A DNA stretch of 64,000 nt, from NCBI RefSeq assembly GCF_000960975.1, contig NZ_CP010803.1, positions 62,001 to 126,000 of the forward strand, given 5' to 3'. The position numbers were made by a program, and so were the translations under genes. This DNA is from Martelella endophytica (GTDB lineage Bacteria > Pseudomonadota > Alphaproteobacteria > Rhizobiales > Rhizobiaceae). Positions within the stretch are counted from its first letter, which is position 1; each line of letters opens with the position of its first letter. The notes under the pieces were generated by a model. That model searched no databases. It was not told the DNA's origin and saw only the letters and a program-made list of their open reading frames with translations. Below are positions 49,201 to 58,800 of the stretch, one piece after another.

Positions 49201-49566
49201 TTCACCGAGACCGGCGGCGCCGCATCGCTGGCGGTCCAGGATGCCGACATGAACGTCACCTACATGGACATCGGCCTGCGCGCTGCAAAGGCCTTTGCGC
49301 TCGGCGAGCGGCAGGCCCGCTTCACCGGGGAGATCGGCTGGCGGCATGCCTTCGGCGACATCACGCCGGATACCGCAATGTCGATTGCCGGCTCGACGCC
49401 GTTCACCATCGTCGGCACGCCGGTCACCGAAAATGCGGCCATCGTCTCGGCAGGCCTCAACTTCGACCTCACCGACAACGCCAACCTCTACGTCAACTAT
49501 GTCGGCCAGTTCGCCGAAGAAAGCACCGAAAACGGCATCAATGCCGGCCTGAAGGTCCGCTTCTGA
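46300..49566 (+). CDS. Autotransporter with endonuclease/exonuclease/phosphatase passenger
   Basis: 1,088 residues from ATG 46300; an upstream ATG at 46219 has no better context. Signal peptide: basic start, then LLLCSAAVLAGPAAAAPA. The passenger (about 45-400) is an EEP (DNase I-like) enzyme: ALTFNTWGDQF, IIGFQELRND, ITGDFNAGD, WDHVQIDHFM and a final SDHDTVGH, so all catalytic motifs are kept. Residues 510-760 are beta-helix repeats with passenger-associated features (GAGSLTKAGAGALNLTG, LSPGNSIGTLTVHGDV). Residues 815-1088 form a type V beta-barrel ending in LKVRF. It should place a nuclease or phosphodiesterase on the cell surface. The substrate is unknown. Confidence 0.9.
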   Translation: MSKKLHFKTNRSTWKRISLLLCSAAVLAGPAAAAPASAPVEAPKGSFRALTFNTWGDQFRNDLSVMSNFFQAGNYDIIGFQELRNDNYLTGLSGLFSTWGLGDYDYARQGDSGVLYRLDGTGGNTVVNGNGGTGVNVGYATLNAEDGRPATVFGSIHLDYRDPSNTRIQQAKNLNWWADQATSPLIITGDFNAGDVSERGLNRASQQKLMLRDYLRSNNSFYYQLMSEYTVDQQALDDYITAHRGQNVALTDIPDTFFEDEMYPIVDNTPVTLNILKKKYMFLVNAHEREIFQPLEAGDGITTWTSTGEDDTNTWPSWDHVQIDHFMASRPYGKWYVLADDPNDDYLGNLDDVGLTNSGQALSDHDTVGHTIRWVGPVLDDVEGNPAKKIVTWGADASTFGEEKTAYIEGDGKSETLDGKTFYLTRNNGRTDVRLGQVSDEDGNPILEGLTLEEKKQVLDCYSTDSRFQAAIAEYCIDDHSFIAETLVTDGGTVIVDEDAALGNSDADLRLDNGTLRIAGTMMTGLSRNVVLDGAGTLDIANAANMVTAPGVISGAGSLTKAGAGALNLTGTSTYTGETFVNGGALFVNGSIATSSLTTVNDGALLGGNGILGSLRVATGGTLSPGNSIGTLTVHGDVTFETGSNFIVEVDADGNADKVVASGTATINGGTMATVAANGNYRADTSYSVLVAGGGVTGAFDNVTTNMAFLTPSFDVASGQLVLSTERNDTPYEFVGTTPNRKAVAAAIDGLGGGALYNAIVGLDAGTADYAFDRLSGDLYPSVMAGLAEDSHFFRDAVSARFAGGIATAPMGDAEASGRFNVWSHAYGAKGQLEGDGIGTLDRNTGGFTFGADADLNETVTLGAMAGYGRSSFDLDGDSADADSYLLGAYGAARFDAFRLTFGGAYAFNSVDSHRSVDFSSFSDNLTASFDGSVGQIFAEAAYAFEVGGGVFEPYLGIAQVHAETDGFTETGGAASLAVQDADMNVTYMDIGLRAAKAFALGERQARFTGEIGWRHAFGDITPDTAMSIAGSTPFTIVGTPVTENAAIVSAGLNFDLTDNANLYVNYVGQFAEESTENGINAGLKVRF

Positions 49567-49591
49567 GAAGCGCGCACCGTTGAAAACCAGA

Positions 49592-49613
49592 GAGGCGGGC
49601 CCCGGCCCGCCTC
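49592..49613 (+). terminator. Stem-loop after the autotransporter gene
   Basis: GAGGCGGGCC, a 2-nt loop, then GGCCCGCCTC: a 10-bp stem 25 bp after the stop. No T tract, so termination strength is uncertain. The same stem sequence with a different loop recurs at 49808-49829. The 344-bp gap 49567-49910 holds these hairpins and two repeats, and no gene. Confidence 0.5.
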
Positions 49614-49660
49614 CAGAACGTTCACGAAAGTTGATCCCGCAGCTGACCTCCCCACAGGGG

Positions 49661-49688
49661 GTCATGCTCGGACCTGATCCGAGCATCC
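49661..49688. repeat. Diverged palindromic repeat
   Basis: GTCATGCTCGGACCTGATCC followed by GAGCATCC has the same layout as the 30-bp family but with GCTCGGACC in place of CCTCGGGCT. It is a variant subfamily or an independently evolved hairpin. Confidence 0.6.
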
Positions 49689-49746
49689 AGGCGGCTTAAC
49701 GCATTGAATTGGCGGAGGCTTATTATGACCCCTTGCCGCATTGCCT

Positions 49747-49774
49747 GGATCCTCGGGTCAAGCCCGAGGATGAC
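49747..49774. repeat. Palindromic intergenic repeat, copy 6
   Basis: 28-bp copy of the family described at 27567, between the autotransporter and helicase genes. Confidence 0.85.
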
Positions 49775-49807
49775 GACGAGCTTAAGGAAAGGCTTATCAA
49801 CAAACTG

Positions 49808-49829
49808 GAGGCGGGCCGGGGCCCGCCTC
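49808..49829. repeat. Second copy of the GAGGCGGGCC stem
   Basis: GAGGCGGGCC-GG-GGCCCGCCTC repeats the stem of 49592-49613 with loop GG in place of CC. Thus the two hairpins are inverted relatives that flank the two REP-like units. Confidence 0.6.
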
Positions 49830-49910
49830 TTCTGTTGTCGGCGGGCGCGCTATGCAGCGGGGCGAAAATAAGCACTGGCGTTGCCCGCGAATAATTGCCA
49901 TCGTGGCCTC

Positions 49911-52433
49911 ATGAACGAAACGGAAACATTACCGGAGCGTTTCCGGCGCTGGTTCGAAGCGAATGGCTGGCGGCCGCGGCCGCACCAGCTTGAACTGCTC
50001 GCGCGTGCCAATGCCGGCGAGGACATGCTGCTGATCGCGCCGACCGGTGCGGGCAAGACGCTTGCCGGCTTCCTGCCGTCGCTCTCCGATCTCGACCGGC
50101 GCGGCCCGCAAGTGCCGGGCCTTCGCCCGCGCGGGGTACACACGCTCTATATCTCGCCGCTGAAGGCGCTCGCCGTCGATATCGCCCGCAATCTCGAACG
50201 CCCGGTCACCGAAAGCGGCCTTGCCATCACCATGGAGACCCGCACCGGCGACACGCCGCAGTCCAAGCGCCAGCGCCAGCGGCTGAAGCCGCCGGACATC
50301 CTGCTGACGACCCCGGAACAGCTTGCCCTGCTTCTTGCCGGCCAGGATGCCGACAGGTTCTTCGAGGATCTGCGCTACGTGATCTTCGACGAGTTGCATT
50401 CGCTGGTGACGTCGAAGCGCGGGCATCTGCTGTCGCTTGGGCTTGCGCGGCTGCGGCGGCTCAGGCCGGAGCTGACCGCCATCGGGCTTTCGGCGACGGT
50501 GTCCGATCCGATGGAGCTGCAGCGCTGGCTGGTGGCACAGACCGGCGAGGTCGAACCGCCGCATGCCGGGCTGATTGCGGTGACCGGCGGCGCGCGCCCG
50601 GAAATCACCATCCTGAAGGCGTCGGAGCGCATTCCTTGGTCCGGCCATTCCGCCCGCTATGCGGCGCCCGACATCTATGAAGAGCTGAAGCGGCGGACGA
50701 TGACGCTGATCTTCGTCAACACCCGCTCGCAGGCCGAAATCGTGTTCCAGGAGCTTTGGGGCATCAACGACGACAACCTGCCGATCGCGCTGCATCATGG
50801 CTCGCTCGATGTCGGCCAGCGCCGCAAGGTGGAAGCGGCAATGGCGGCGGGGAAACTCCGGGCGGTCGTCGCCACCTCGACGCTCGACCTCGGCATCGAC
50901 TGGGGCGATATCGACCTCGTCATGCATATCGGTGCGCCGAAGGGCGCGAGCCGCCTTGCCCAGCGCATCGGCCGTGCCAATCACCGCATGGACGAGCCGA
51001 GCCGCGCCATCCTCGTGCCCGCGAACCGTTTCGAGGTGATGGAATGCCAGGCAGCGCTTGATGCCAATTACGTCGGCGCGCAGGATTCGCCGCCCGTCGG
51101 TGAAGGCGCGCTCGATGTGCTCGCCCAGCACGTGCTCGGCATGGCTTGCGCCGCGCCCTTCGCCATCGATGCACTTTATGACGAGATCCGCACCGCCCTG
51201 CCCTATACCGCGCTCGACCGCGAGCGGTTCTACCGGGTCGTCGATTTCGTCGCGACCGGCGGCTATGCGCTTCGTACCTATGAGCGCTATGCCAAGATCC
51301 GGCAGACGAAGGACGGTCTCTACCGCGTCACCCATCCCGATGTCGTGCGCCAGTATCGCCTCAATCTCGGCACCATCGTCGAAATGCCGATGTTGAAGAT
51401 CAGGCTGGTGCGCGCGGGAAAGCGCGGCGGCCCGCTGAGGGGCGGTCCGACGCTGGGCGAGGTCGAGGAATATTTCGTGGAGATGCTGCGCCCCGGAGAC
51501 ACGTTTCTGTTTTCCGGAAAGGTGCTGCGCTTCGAGGGCATCCGCGAAAGCGAGTGCCTGGCATCCGCCGCCTACGACAAGGACCCGAAGATCCCGGCCT
51601 ATGCCGGCGGCAAGTTTCCGCTGTCGACCTATCTCGCAGACGGCGTACGCGCCATGCTGGACGATCCCGAACGCCGCAAGGTGCTGCCCGCTTCCGTACG
51701 CGAGTGGCTGTCGCTGCAGGCACAGAACTCGCACCTGCCGAAGCGCGGCGAACTTCTGGTCGAGACCTTCCCGCTCGAAAACCGCTTCTACATGGTCGCC
51801 TACCCCTTCGAGGGCCGGCTTGCCCACCAGACGCTCGGCATGCTGCTGACGCGGCGGCTCGAGCGGGCAGGCGCGGAGCCGACCGGGTTCGTCTCGACGG
51901 ATTATTCGCTCGCGATCTGGGGATTGAAGGATATCGGCGCGATGCTGGCCAGTGGCCAGCTCGACCTCACCACGCTGTTCGACGAGGACATGCTCGGCGA
52001 CGACCTCGAGGCATGGCTCGACGAGAGCTACATGCTGAAGCGCACCTTCCGCACCTGCGCCACCATTGCCGGGCTGATCGAGCGGCGCTTTCCCGGCAAG
52101 GAAAAGACCGGCCGGCAGATGACGGTCTCGGCCGATCTCATCTATGACGTTCTCCGCAGCCACGAGCCCGACCACATCCTGCTGCAGGCAACGCGTGCCG
52201 ACGCTGCGGCCGGCTTGCTGGATATCGCCCGCCTTGGCACAATGCTCGAACGAATCAAGGGCCATCTGACCCACTACCGGCTGAAGCGCGTGTCGCCGCT
52301 GGCCGTTCCGGTGCTTCTGGAAATCGGTCGCGAAAGCGTCAATGGCGGGGCCGGTGAGAGTGTGCTACGCGAAGCGGTGGATGCGCTGGCGGCGGAACTT
52401 GAGGCAGCCGGCGAACAGGAACAGGTATCATGA
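49911..52433 (+). CDS. Lhr-like DEXH helicase (ligase-associated type)
   Basis: 840 residues from ATG 49911 (MNETETLPERFRRWFEANGW). Superfamily 2 helicase: Q-motif region RPHQLELLARA, Walker A APTGAGKT (about 43-50), PLKALA, TPEQLALLL, DExH box FDELHSL, GLSATVSD, and the C-terminal HRxxR-like motif RLAQRIGRANHR. A long C-terminal winged-helix/Lhr region follows. It belongs to the DEXH helicases that accompany ATP-dependent ligase in a DNA-damage set. It overlaps the PdeM-like gene by 4 bp. No ligase or exonuclease gene is present. Confidence 0.92.
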   Translation: MNETETLPERFRRWFEANGWRPRPHQLELLARANAGEDMLLIAPTGAGKTLAGFLPSLSDLDRRGPQVPGLRPRGVHTLYISPLKALAVDIARNLERPVTESGLAITMETRTGDTPQSKRQRQRLKPPDILLTTPEQLALLLAGQDADRFFEDLRYVIFDELHSLVTSKRGHLLSLGLARLRRLRPELTAIGLSATVSDPMELQRWLVAQTGEVEPPHAGLIAVTGGARPEITILKASERIPWSGHSARYAAPDIYEELKRRTMTLIFVNTRSQAEIVFQELWGINDDNLPIALHHGSLDVGQRRKVEAAMAAGKLRAVVATSTLDLGIDWGDIDLVMHIGAPKGASRLAQRIGRANHRMDEPSRAILVPANRFEVMECQAALDANYVGAQDSPPVGEGALDVLAQHVLGMACAAPFAIDALYDEIRTALPYTALDRERFYRVVDFVATGGYALRTYERYAKIRQTKDGLYRVTHPDVVRQYRLNLGTIVEMPMLKIRLVRAGKRGGPLRGGPTLGEVEEYFVEMLRPGDTFLFSGKVLRFEGIRESECLASAAYDKDPKIPAYAGGKFPLSTYLADGVRAMLDDPERRKVLPASVREWLSLQAQNSHLPKRGELLVETFPLENRFYMVAYPFEGRLAHQTLGMLLTRRLERAGAEPTGFVSTDYSLAIWGLKDIGAMLASGQLDLTTLFDEDMLGDDLEAWLDESYMLKRTFRTCATIAGLIERRFPGKEKTGRQMTVSADLIYDVLRSHEPDHILLQATRADAAAGLLDIARLGTMLERIKGHLTHYRLKRVSPLAVPVLLEIGRESVNGGAGESVLREAVDALAAELEAAGEQEQVS

Positions 52434-53137
52434 GCCTTCAACAGCAACCGCGCGAACGGGAGACGGCATGTGACACGCGCTTTTGCGGCCACGCCGTGAC
52501 GTTCGACGCCTCCGGTGCGCTGTGGTTTCCCGAACTCTCGCTGCTCGTCGTCTCCGATCTGCATCTGGAACGTGGAGCAGCCCATGCCCGGCGCGGCTTT
52601 TTCCTGCCGCCCTATGATACCGGCCGCACGCTTGCAGCCCTTGCCGCCGTCATCGACCGCTACCGGCCCGAACGCGTCGTCTCGCTCGGCGACAATTTCC
52701 ATGACCGCGTCGGCGCCCGCGACATGGCGGCTGCCGAACGGCAGAGCCTTGAAGCACTGACCGAGCGCCGCGACTGGGTCTGGATCAACGGCAATCACGA
52801 CCCCGACGGCGTTGCCGGGCTTCCGGGGCGCGTGGAAGACGAGTGGCTGTTCGAGGGCCTCACATTCCGCCACGAGCCGAAGCGCGGTGTTAAGGGCGAG
52901 ATCTGCGGCCATCTTCATCCGTCCGCGACGCTCCGCCGGCCGGGCAAATCGGTGCGCCGCCCCTGTTTCGCGCTCGATGGCGCACGGCTGATGCTGCCGG
53001 CCTTTTCGACGACCGCCGGCGGGCTCGATCTCAGACACGCCGCATTCGCCGGCCTCTTCGACCGGCGGGTTCTGACCGTCCACATGCTTGGACCCGAGCG
53101 GGTCTATTCGCTGCCCTTCGCAGCGCTTTCCGCCTGA
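52430..53137 (+). CDS. pdeM: PdeM-like calcineurin-type phosphoesterase (ligase-associated)
   Basis: 235 residues. Metallophosphoesterase motifs in order: VVSDLHLERG, LGDNFHD, INGNHDPDG and GHLHPS. The family accompanies the Lhr-like helicase encoded immediately upstream (4-bp overlap) in the ligase-associated DNA-repair set, where it acts as a nuclease or phosphodiesterase. Its stop overlaps the next gene (TGATG). Confidence 0.9.
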   Translation: MSLQQQPRERETACDTRFCGHAVTFDASGALWFPELSLLVVSDLHLERGAAHARRGFFLPPYDTGRTLAALAAVIDRYRPERVVSLGDNFHDRVGARDMAAAERQSLEALTERRDWVWINGNHDPDGVAGLPGRVEDEWLFEGLTFRHEPKRGVKGEICGHLHPSATLRRPGKSVRRPCFALDGARLMLPAFSTTAGGLDLRHAAFAGLFDRRVLTVHMLGPERVYSLPFAALSA

Positions 53138-54042
53138 TGCACGCCGATGCTGTTCCGATCGACCTTGCGCGCGCCCGCCGGCTGATCGAGGACCAGTTTC
53201 CCGAATTTTCCGGTCTGCCGCTGACCCCGCTGGAGGCGGGCACGGATCATGCGATCTTCCGGATCGGCGAGACCGCGGCGGCGCGATTTCCACGCCGGGC
53301 CGCCGACCCCGATGTCCTGCACCAGAAGCTCGAGCAGGAGGCCGCAGCACTTGCCGAACTTGCGGCCTATGCGCCGGTGCCAACGCCCGAACCGCTCGGC
53401 CTTGGCCGACCGGGCGCGGACTATCCCCTGCCCTGGTCTGTGCAGACCTTCCTGCCGGGAGAAACCGCAACGCCCACCGGACTGGCGCATTCGGAGGCCT
53501 TTGCCGGCGATCTCGCGCGGCTGATCGCGACGCTGCGGAACGTCGATACCGCCGGGCGCAGCTTTGACGGGGTGAACCGGGGCGGACGGCTGACCGACCA
53601 TGACGGCTGGGTCGCGACCTGCCTTGCCAACAGCGAGGGGCTTCTCGATGTGACGCGGCTTCGCGCGCTCTGGGAAGGCTTGCGGACTCTGCCCGCCGTC
53701 GGTCCCGACGTGATGAGCCACCGTGATCTGATCCCCGCCAATCTTCTGGTGCGTGAGGACAGGCTTGCCGGCCTGCTGGATGGCGGCGCCTTTGGCCCGG
53801 CGGATCGCTCGCTCGACCTTGTAGCCGGCTGGCACCTGCTTGATGCACCACGCCGTGCGCAGTTCCGGCAAGCGCTTGCGCCGCCGGAAACAGAATGGTT
53901 GCGCGGGGCTGCCTGGGCCTTCGAGCAGGCCATCGGCCTGGTCTGGTACTATGAGAAGAGCCATCCGGGAATGCACGCGCTCGGGCGCAGCACACTTGCC
54001 CGCCTGCTCGATGATCCGGAAATCAGTTCTTACGGAAGATGA
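53137..54042 (+). CDS. Aminoglycoside phosphotransferase (APH)-family kinase
   Basis: 301 residues. APH fold: LTPLEAGTDHAIFRIG (nucleotide loop), AARFPRR, the catalytic loop MSHRDLIPANLL, and GLLDGGAFGPADRSLDLV in place of the usual D...GDP..DL metal motif. Such genes confer resistance or phosphorylate small molecules; this one cannot be assigned a substrate. It is translationally coupled to pdeM and overlaps the convergent TIGR02186 gene by 20 bp. Confidence 0.85.
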   Translation: MHADAVPIDLARARRLIEDQFPEFSGLPLTPLEAGTDHAIFRIGETAAARFPRRAADPDVLHQKLEQEAAALAELAAYAPVPTPEPLGLGRPGADYPLPWSVQTFLPGETATPTGLAHSEAFAGDLARLIATLRNVDTAGRSFDGVNRGGRLTDHDGWVATCLANSEGLLDVTRLRALWEGLRTLPAVGPDVMSHRDLIPANLLVREDRLAGLLDGGAFGPADRSLDLVAGWHLLDAPRRAQFRQALAPPETEWLRGAAWAFEQAIGLVWYYEKSHPGMHALGRSTLARLLDDPEISSYGR

Positions 54043-54802
54043 CGCTGGCGAGCCAGCCGGACATGAGCGCGATGCACACCGCGGCAAGACCGTAAAACAG
54101 CGCATATTCATGCGCCGCGGTGGTGATCTGCGCCTCGAAACCGGTCTTCACCACATTGAGCGGCAGCGCTCGCCGATCGACCAACTGGCCCTTCTTGAAG
54201 AGATAGGCCTGAACCGTGTGAATGCCCTGCGGGATGTTGACCGACAGTCTGAGGCTTGCGCGAAACAGGCTGTTGGACACGAATTTCACGCCGTCCGGCT
54301 CATACTCGTAGAGCTCGTCGGTGGCGTTCAGCCGCAGCATCGCGGCGCGGAAGGTGGCAAGATCGCTGGCATCGAAATAACCGACGGGCGAAATGCGCAG
54401 ATGATCGACGCCGAGCCCTTCCGAAGAAAGCGCCTGCGGGCTGGCGATATCTGAAAGCGGCCGCGTGCTCGAAATCGAATAGGAGCGCGGCACATGCTCG
54501 AATGTGACCGTCTGGCGGTTCACCCAGATGCCGAAGACGCGCTCCTTGCGGCGGACATCGGCCTCCGCCTTGGGCCCCTCGAGCAGCACGACAATATCGT
54601 AATCGCCGCGCGACAGCAGCATCGGGTCGGCATCGTTGATCGCGCCGAAGACGGTGAGGTCGGCACCGGAGAAATCCGAGGTGATGGCGATCTGGTTGGT
54701 CGACGTGCCGATCTCGAGCGTTTCCTGGCGGAGCGGCCCATCCTGCGCGCTGGCGGCTCCGCCGAGGGCAAGCGTCAGTGCGGCAACGAGGAAGCGTATC
54801 AT
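54023..54802 (-). CDS. TIGR02186-family membrane protein, TSUP partner
   Basis: 259 residues. Signal peptide 1-19, a periplasmic beta-rich domain (EIGTSTNQIAITSDFSGADL, VFGIWVNRQTV) and one C-terminal membrane helix (YGLAAVCIALMSGWLASVIF). The family is found next to TauE/SafE transporters, here overlapping the transporter gene by 4 bp. Probable role: periplasmic partner of that transporter; unproven. Confidence 0.88.
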   Translation of the reverse strand: MIRFLVAALTLALGGAASAQDGPLRQETLEIGTSTNQIAITSDFSGADLTVFGAINDADPMLLSRGDYDIVVLLEGPKAEADVRRKERVFGIWVNRQTVTFEHVPRSYSISSTRPLSDIASPQALSSEGLGVDHLRISPVGYFDASDLATFRAAMLRLNATDELYEYEPDGVKFVSNSLFRASLRLSVNIPQGIHTVQAYLFKKGQLVDRRALPLNVVKTGFEAQITTAAHEYALFYGLAAVCIALMSGWLASVIFRKN

Positions 54803-55725
54803 TCCGGCGCCCCCTCGAAGACGACCGAGAACAGGTCGGCGGGCGTCGCCACCAGGCCGATGGCCAGCCTGACGCCGACGGCAAGGATGAGCAGCGCCAG
54901 CAGCGCGCGCAACTGCTCGCCCTTCAGTTTCTGGCCGACGCGCACGCCATACTGCGCCCCGATCACGCTCGACAGCATCAGGATGGTGGCGAGCACGATG
55001 TCGACGGCATAGTTGGTCGCCGCCTGCACGACGGTGGTATAGGCCGATACGAAAATGATCTGGAACAGCGACGTGCCAACGACGATGTTGGTCGGGATGC
55101 GCAGCAGATAGATCATCGCCGGCACCATGATGAAGCCGCCACCGATGCCGAGCGAGGAGGTCAGCACGCCGATGGTGCCACCCAGCAGGAAGACCGGGAT
55201 GACGCTCAGATAGAGCTTCGATTTCTTGAAGCGCATCTTCAGCGGCAGGCGGTGGATCCAGTTGTGGTGGCCGGGCCGCCGCACCGTCTTCGGCTGCTGT
55301 TTCGCGCTGCGGCGGATGGCGCCGATGCTCTCGACCAGCATCAGGCCGCCGATCGAGGAGAGCAGCACCACGTAGAGCAGCGAGATGACGAGATCGAGCT
55401 GGCCGAGACTGCGCAACAGCGAAAACAGCCACACGCCAATCGTGGCACCGACCAGACCGCCGGTCAGAAGCACCGTACCAAGCTTCATGTCCAGCGTACC
55501 GCGCCGGAAATGGGTGAGCGTGCCGGAAACCGAGGAGGCGACCACCTGGCTCGCACCGGTCGCAACCGCCACAACGGGCGGAATATGGTAGAAAATCAGA
55601 AGCGGTGTGATCAGGAATCCGCCGCCGACGCCGAACATCCCTGAAAGGAAGCCTACCGCCGCGCCCATGCCGAGGATGACGAAAATATTCACCGAGAGCT
55701 CGGCGATCGGCAGGTAGATTGTCAC
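54799..55725 (-). CDS. TSUP-family (TauE/SafE) sulfite/organosulfur transporter
   Basis: 308 residues from the GTG at 55725 (IYLPIAELSVNIF), where homologues start; an ATG at 55779 gives 18 unlikely extra residues. It shows about eight helices in two halves, each with the TSUP glycine motif: GMFGVGGGFLITP and SLGIGGGFIMVP. It has a long basic cytoplasmic loop (KQQPKTVRRPGHHNW) in the middle. These proteins move sulfite, sulfoacetate or similar anions. Confidence 0.92.
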   Translation of the reverse strand: MTIYLPIAELSVNIFVILGMGAAVGFLSGMFGVGGGFLITPLLIFYHIPPVVAVATGASQVVASSVSGTLTHFRRGTLDMKLGTVLLTGGLVGATIGVWLFSLLRSLGQLDLVISLLYVVLLSSIGGLMLVESIGAIRRSAKQQPKTVRRPGHHNWIHRLPLKMRFKKSKLYLSVIPVFLLGGTIGVLTSSLGIGGGFIMVPAMIYLLRIPTNIVVGTSLFQIIFVSAYTTVVQAATNYAVDIVLATILMLSSVIGAQYGVRVGQKLKGEQLRALLALLILAVGVRLAIGLVATPADLFSVVFEGAPE

Positions 55726-55842
55726 GACGGCCCCAATAGCGTTTTGGCCGGATCGCGAAATCCAGCCTCTTGAAAACACATATTCTTTTGCGACTCATTG
55801 CGTCTTGTGTCAATTCGCCGCAAGATTATTTTAGGTTTTGGT

Positions 55843-58800
55843 TCAGGCGTTGTTACGTGCCAGGAGCGCCTTTACCAATTCAGGCGTGATCTCGCCGTTC
55901 GCGGCAAAGCCGTTTGCCTTCTGAAACGCACGGATAGCGGCATCGGTGCGGGCGCCGAGAACGCCGTCGGCTGGGCCTGCGTCATAGCCGTTCTTGTTGA
56001 GGATCGACTGGATGTCGCGCACGACCGCCTCCTTGTCGACACTGGCGGCGGCAACATCCGCGGCTGTCCATTCCGGGGGCGTTTCGACAATATTGGCAGA
56101 GGCTTTCGGGGTCTTTGCATGCCAATCGGCAACCGCCTTCTTGCCGGCAAGCAGCGCCTCCGGTGCCAGCGCATCCGCCACTTCGTCCCGACGCTTGGCC
56201 GCCTCGGCATCGCCATTCTGTGCTGCGATCGCGAACCACTTGTAGGACTGGGTCAGGTCGTGCTCGACGCCCGTGCCGCGGGCATAAAGGATCGCAAGGT
56301 TGAACTGGCTGTCGCCGACGCCATAATCGGAGGCTTTCTCGAACCAGCGCGCGGCAGCATCGAAATCCGGTTTCTCGCCGCCGGTGCCGCTCGCCAGCAT
56401 GACGGCGAGGTTGTGCATGGCGCTGACATTGCCGGCTTCGGCGGCCGCGCGATAGAGCGCGATAGCGCGTTTCGGATCCTTGGTGACACCGAGGCCCTTT
56501 TCATAGGCACTGCCGAGCTGGAACGTCGCCGGCACCAGGCCGCGATCGGAAGCTTCGGCCATCCAGATTGCCGCCTTGGCCTCATCCTTCGGCAGGCCAA
56601 GACCCTGATCGTAACGCAGCCCGATCTCGTAGAGCGCGGCGGCATTGCCGGCACGCGCAGCGGTGGCGAGCGCCTGAGGCTCGAGCTTTTCCGGAAGCGG
56701 AATGTCGAGGGGCTTCGGCGGCTTCGCGGTATCCGCGAATTCTTTGGGCAGCACCGTCTCATCGGACTTGCGCAGCACGGTTTCCGGCTCCTCGCTGTCG
56801 CCGACAGGGCTCTGCCCGACCGGCTCGGAAAGCATGGCGAGCACATCTTCGGTGGAAACGGTGGTGGCGGCGGTCCGGACGGGACTGTCGGGCGCTGCGG
56901 CGCTTTCGGCGACCGGCGGTGTTGCTGCCGGCGCCTTCGGCGCATCGGTAACAGCGGCCTGCTTCACGGCAAGTGCGACCGGCGCCGGCGCAGCGGCCAC
57001 GGGAGCGGGCTTGCCGGCCACCGGGGACTGCGGCGCGGCACGCGTGGTTTCGACCTTTTCGGGCCGGTCGAGCGAAATGCTGCCGGTCACGATCTGGTTG
57101 TCGGTTTCGACCATGCGGAATGCGTCCGCCGCTGGTGCCACAGCCTGAGAGAACGATGCCGCGACCTCTCTTGGCTGAGGATCACGCAGCGATGGCGATG
57201 CGGCAACGACCGGCTTCGGCTGAGCGGCGACAGGTGCCGGCTTCTGCTCCTGCGGCATGGCGATTAGATGTTGCGGCGCCGCGGTCGGGCGGATCGGGTC
57301 GAAGGCGGGCGGGCTGTCGCTCGCCGTCCCCTTCAGCATCGGATAGGCCATGATCGCGAGCAGGATGGCGCCGGCGGCGAGATAGACGGGCCGGCGGGAG
57401 ACATCCTTGCGCGGTGGCTCGTCGCCGGTTCTGTCGGCCCGCGGCTCGGCGGAGATCGACGGCGTCATGTCCTCGGCATTGGCGATCGCGGACTGGGCGG
57501 CACGGCGGGCAGCGGCGATCAGATCGCCCTGGGGCGGCGGCGCATTCAGCACCTTGTTCTTCACGCCGGCGGGTTTTGCGGGCTCGCGCTTGCGCTCCGG
57601 AGCATAGGGAAGATCGCGCGTCGGCGACGGCGCTGCCGGCGCGCCGGCCTGGCTTGCCCGAACCCGCGAGAGAATGGCCATCACATCGTCGGCTTCGGCG
57701 CGGTCCGGTTTTTCGGGTGCCTCGGCGGGAGCGACCGCGGCAACCGGTTCAGGCTTTTTTGCCGGGATGTTTTCAACCTCCGCGTCGCGCGCCTTCGTCG
57801 GTACCTGCAGCGTGTCGAGGCGGTTCGCGATCGATTTCAGCGTCGTGTCGAGACCGGTCCGGTCCCCCTCCGCGCGGCTCGCCTCGTAAAGCGCCTTCAT
57901 GTCGGCGGCAAGCGCGGTGATCGTGCGCACATGGGCATCGGTTTCGTCCCGGCGGCTTTCCGAAAAGGTCTTCAGCACTTCTTCGGCGGCATGCTGGGCG
58001 GCCTCGATGACATAGTCGTCATTGCTGGCAGACATCGCCTCGATGCGGGCGGAGAGCCGTTCCTCGAGTTCCGAGAACGGCAGCTTCGGCGCCGGGCGGC
58101 TGGCAAGCGTCGTCAGTTCGGCAATCTGGCGCTCAAGCTTCTTCAGCGACTGACCGCTGTCATCGCGGCGGGTCTCGTCAAGCTGCGCGGCGAGCGCCGC
58201 AAGCTGGGCGGAAAGCCGCGCTTCCGTGCCATTCTGTTCCAGCGCCTCGAGCCGCCGGCCAAGCCGCTCTTCCATGCCGGAGAGATCGAGGCTGTCGATA
58301 CGGCGAACGAGCTTCTCCTCGACGGCCTTCGGATCGAGCGCCTCGATCTGGTGGCGAAGCGCCCGGTCGAGCGAGGGAACCGGCATGGCATCGATCTTCG
58401 AGGCAAGCCGGCGTTCGGCGGCGGCGAGATCGATGCGGGAAATCCTGTCGTCGATCCGGGCCACCGCCTCTTCCAGCATCCGCGGATCGAGACCGCCCTT
58501 GCCGTTCTCGACGAGGCTCGCAAGCCTGTCGAACTGGGCTCGGAGCTCACGGCGGGTTTCGTTATCGAGCCCGGCCGGGCCGATATCCTGCAGCCGTGCG
58601 GCAATCCGGCGTTCCAGTGCCTCGATGTCGATACGGCCAAGCTTTTCGTCGATGCGGGCGACAGCCTCTTCCAGCGCGCGTGGCTCGAACGTCGACTTAC
58701 CGTTTTCGACGGCTGCAGCAAGCTTCGCGAACTGCGACCGGATTTCCCGCTGCGTTTCACCGTCAAGCCCCGCAGGGGCCTGAAGGCGTGCGGCAATCCG

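Noticed and set aside
49929..52274. 781-codon minus-strand open frame over the helicase gene
   Set aside because: Antisense shadow; the plus strand has all SF2 helicase motifs.
53137..54042. Aminoglycoside resistance gene
   Set aside because: APH-fold kinases are very diverse; the metal motif is atypical and the operon partners are DNA-repair genes, so a resistance call is not supported.
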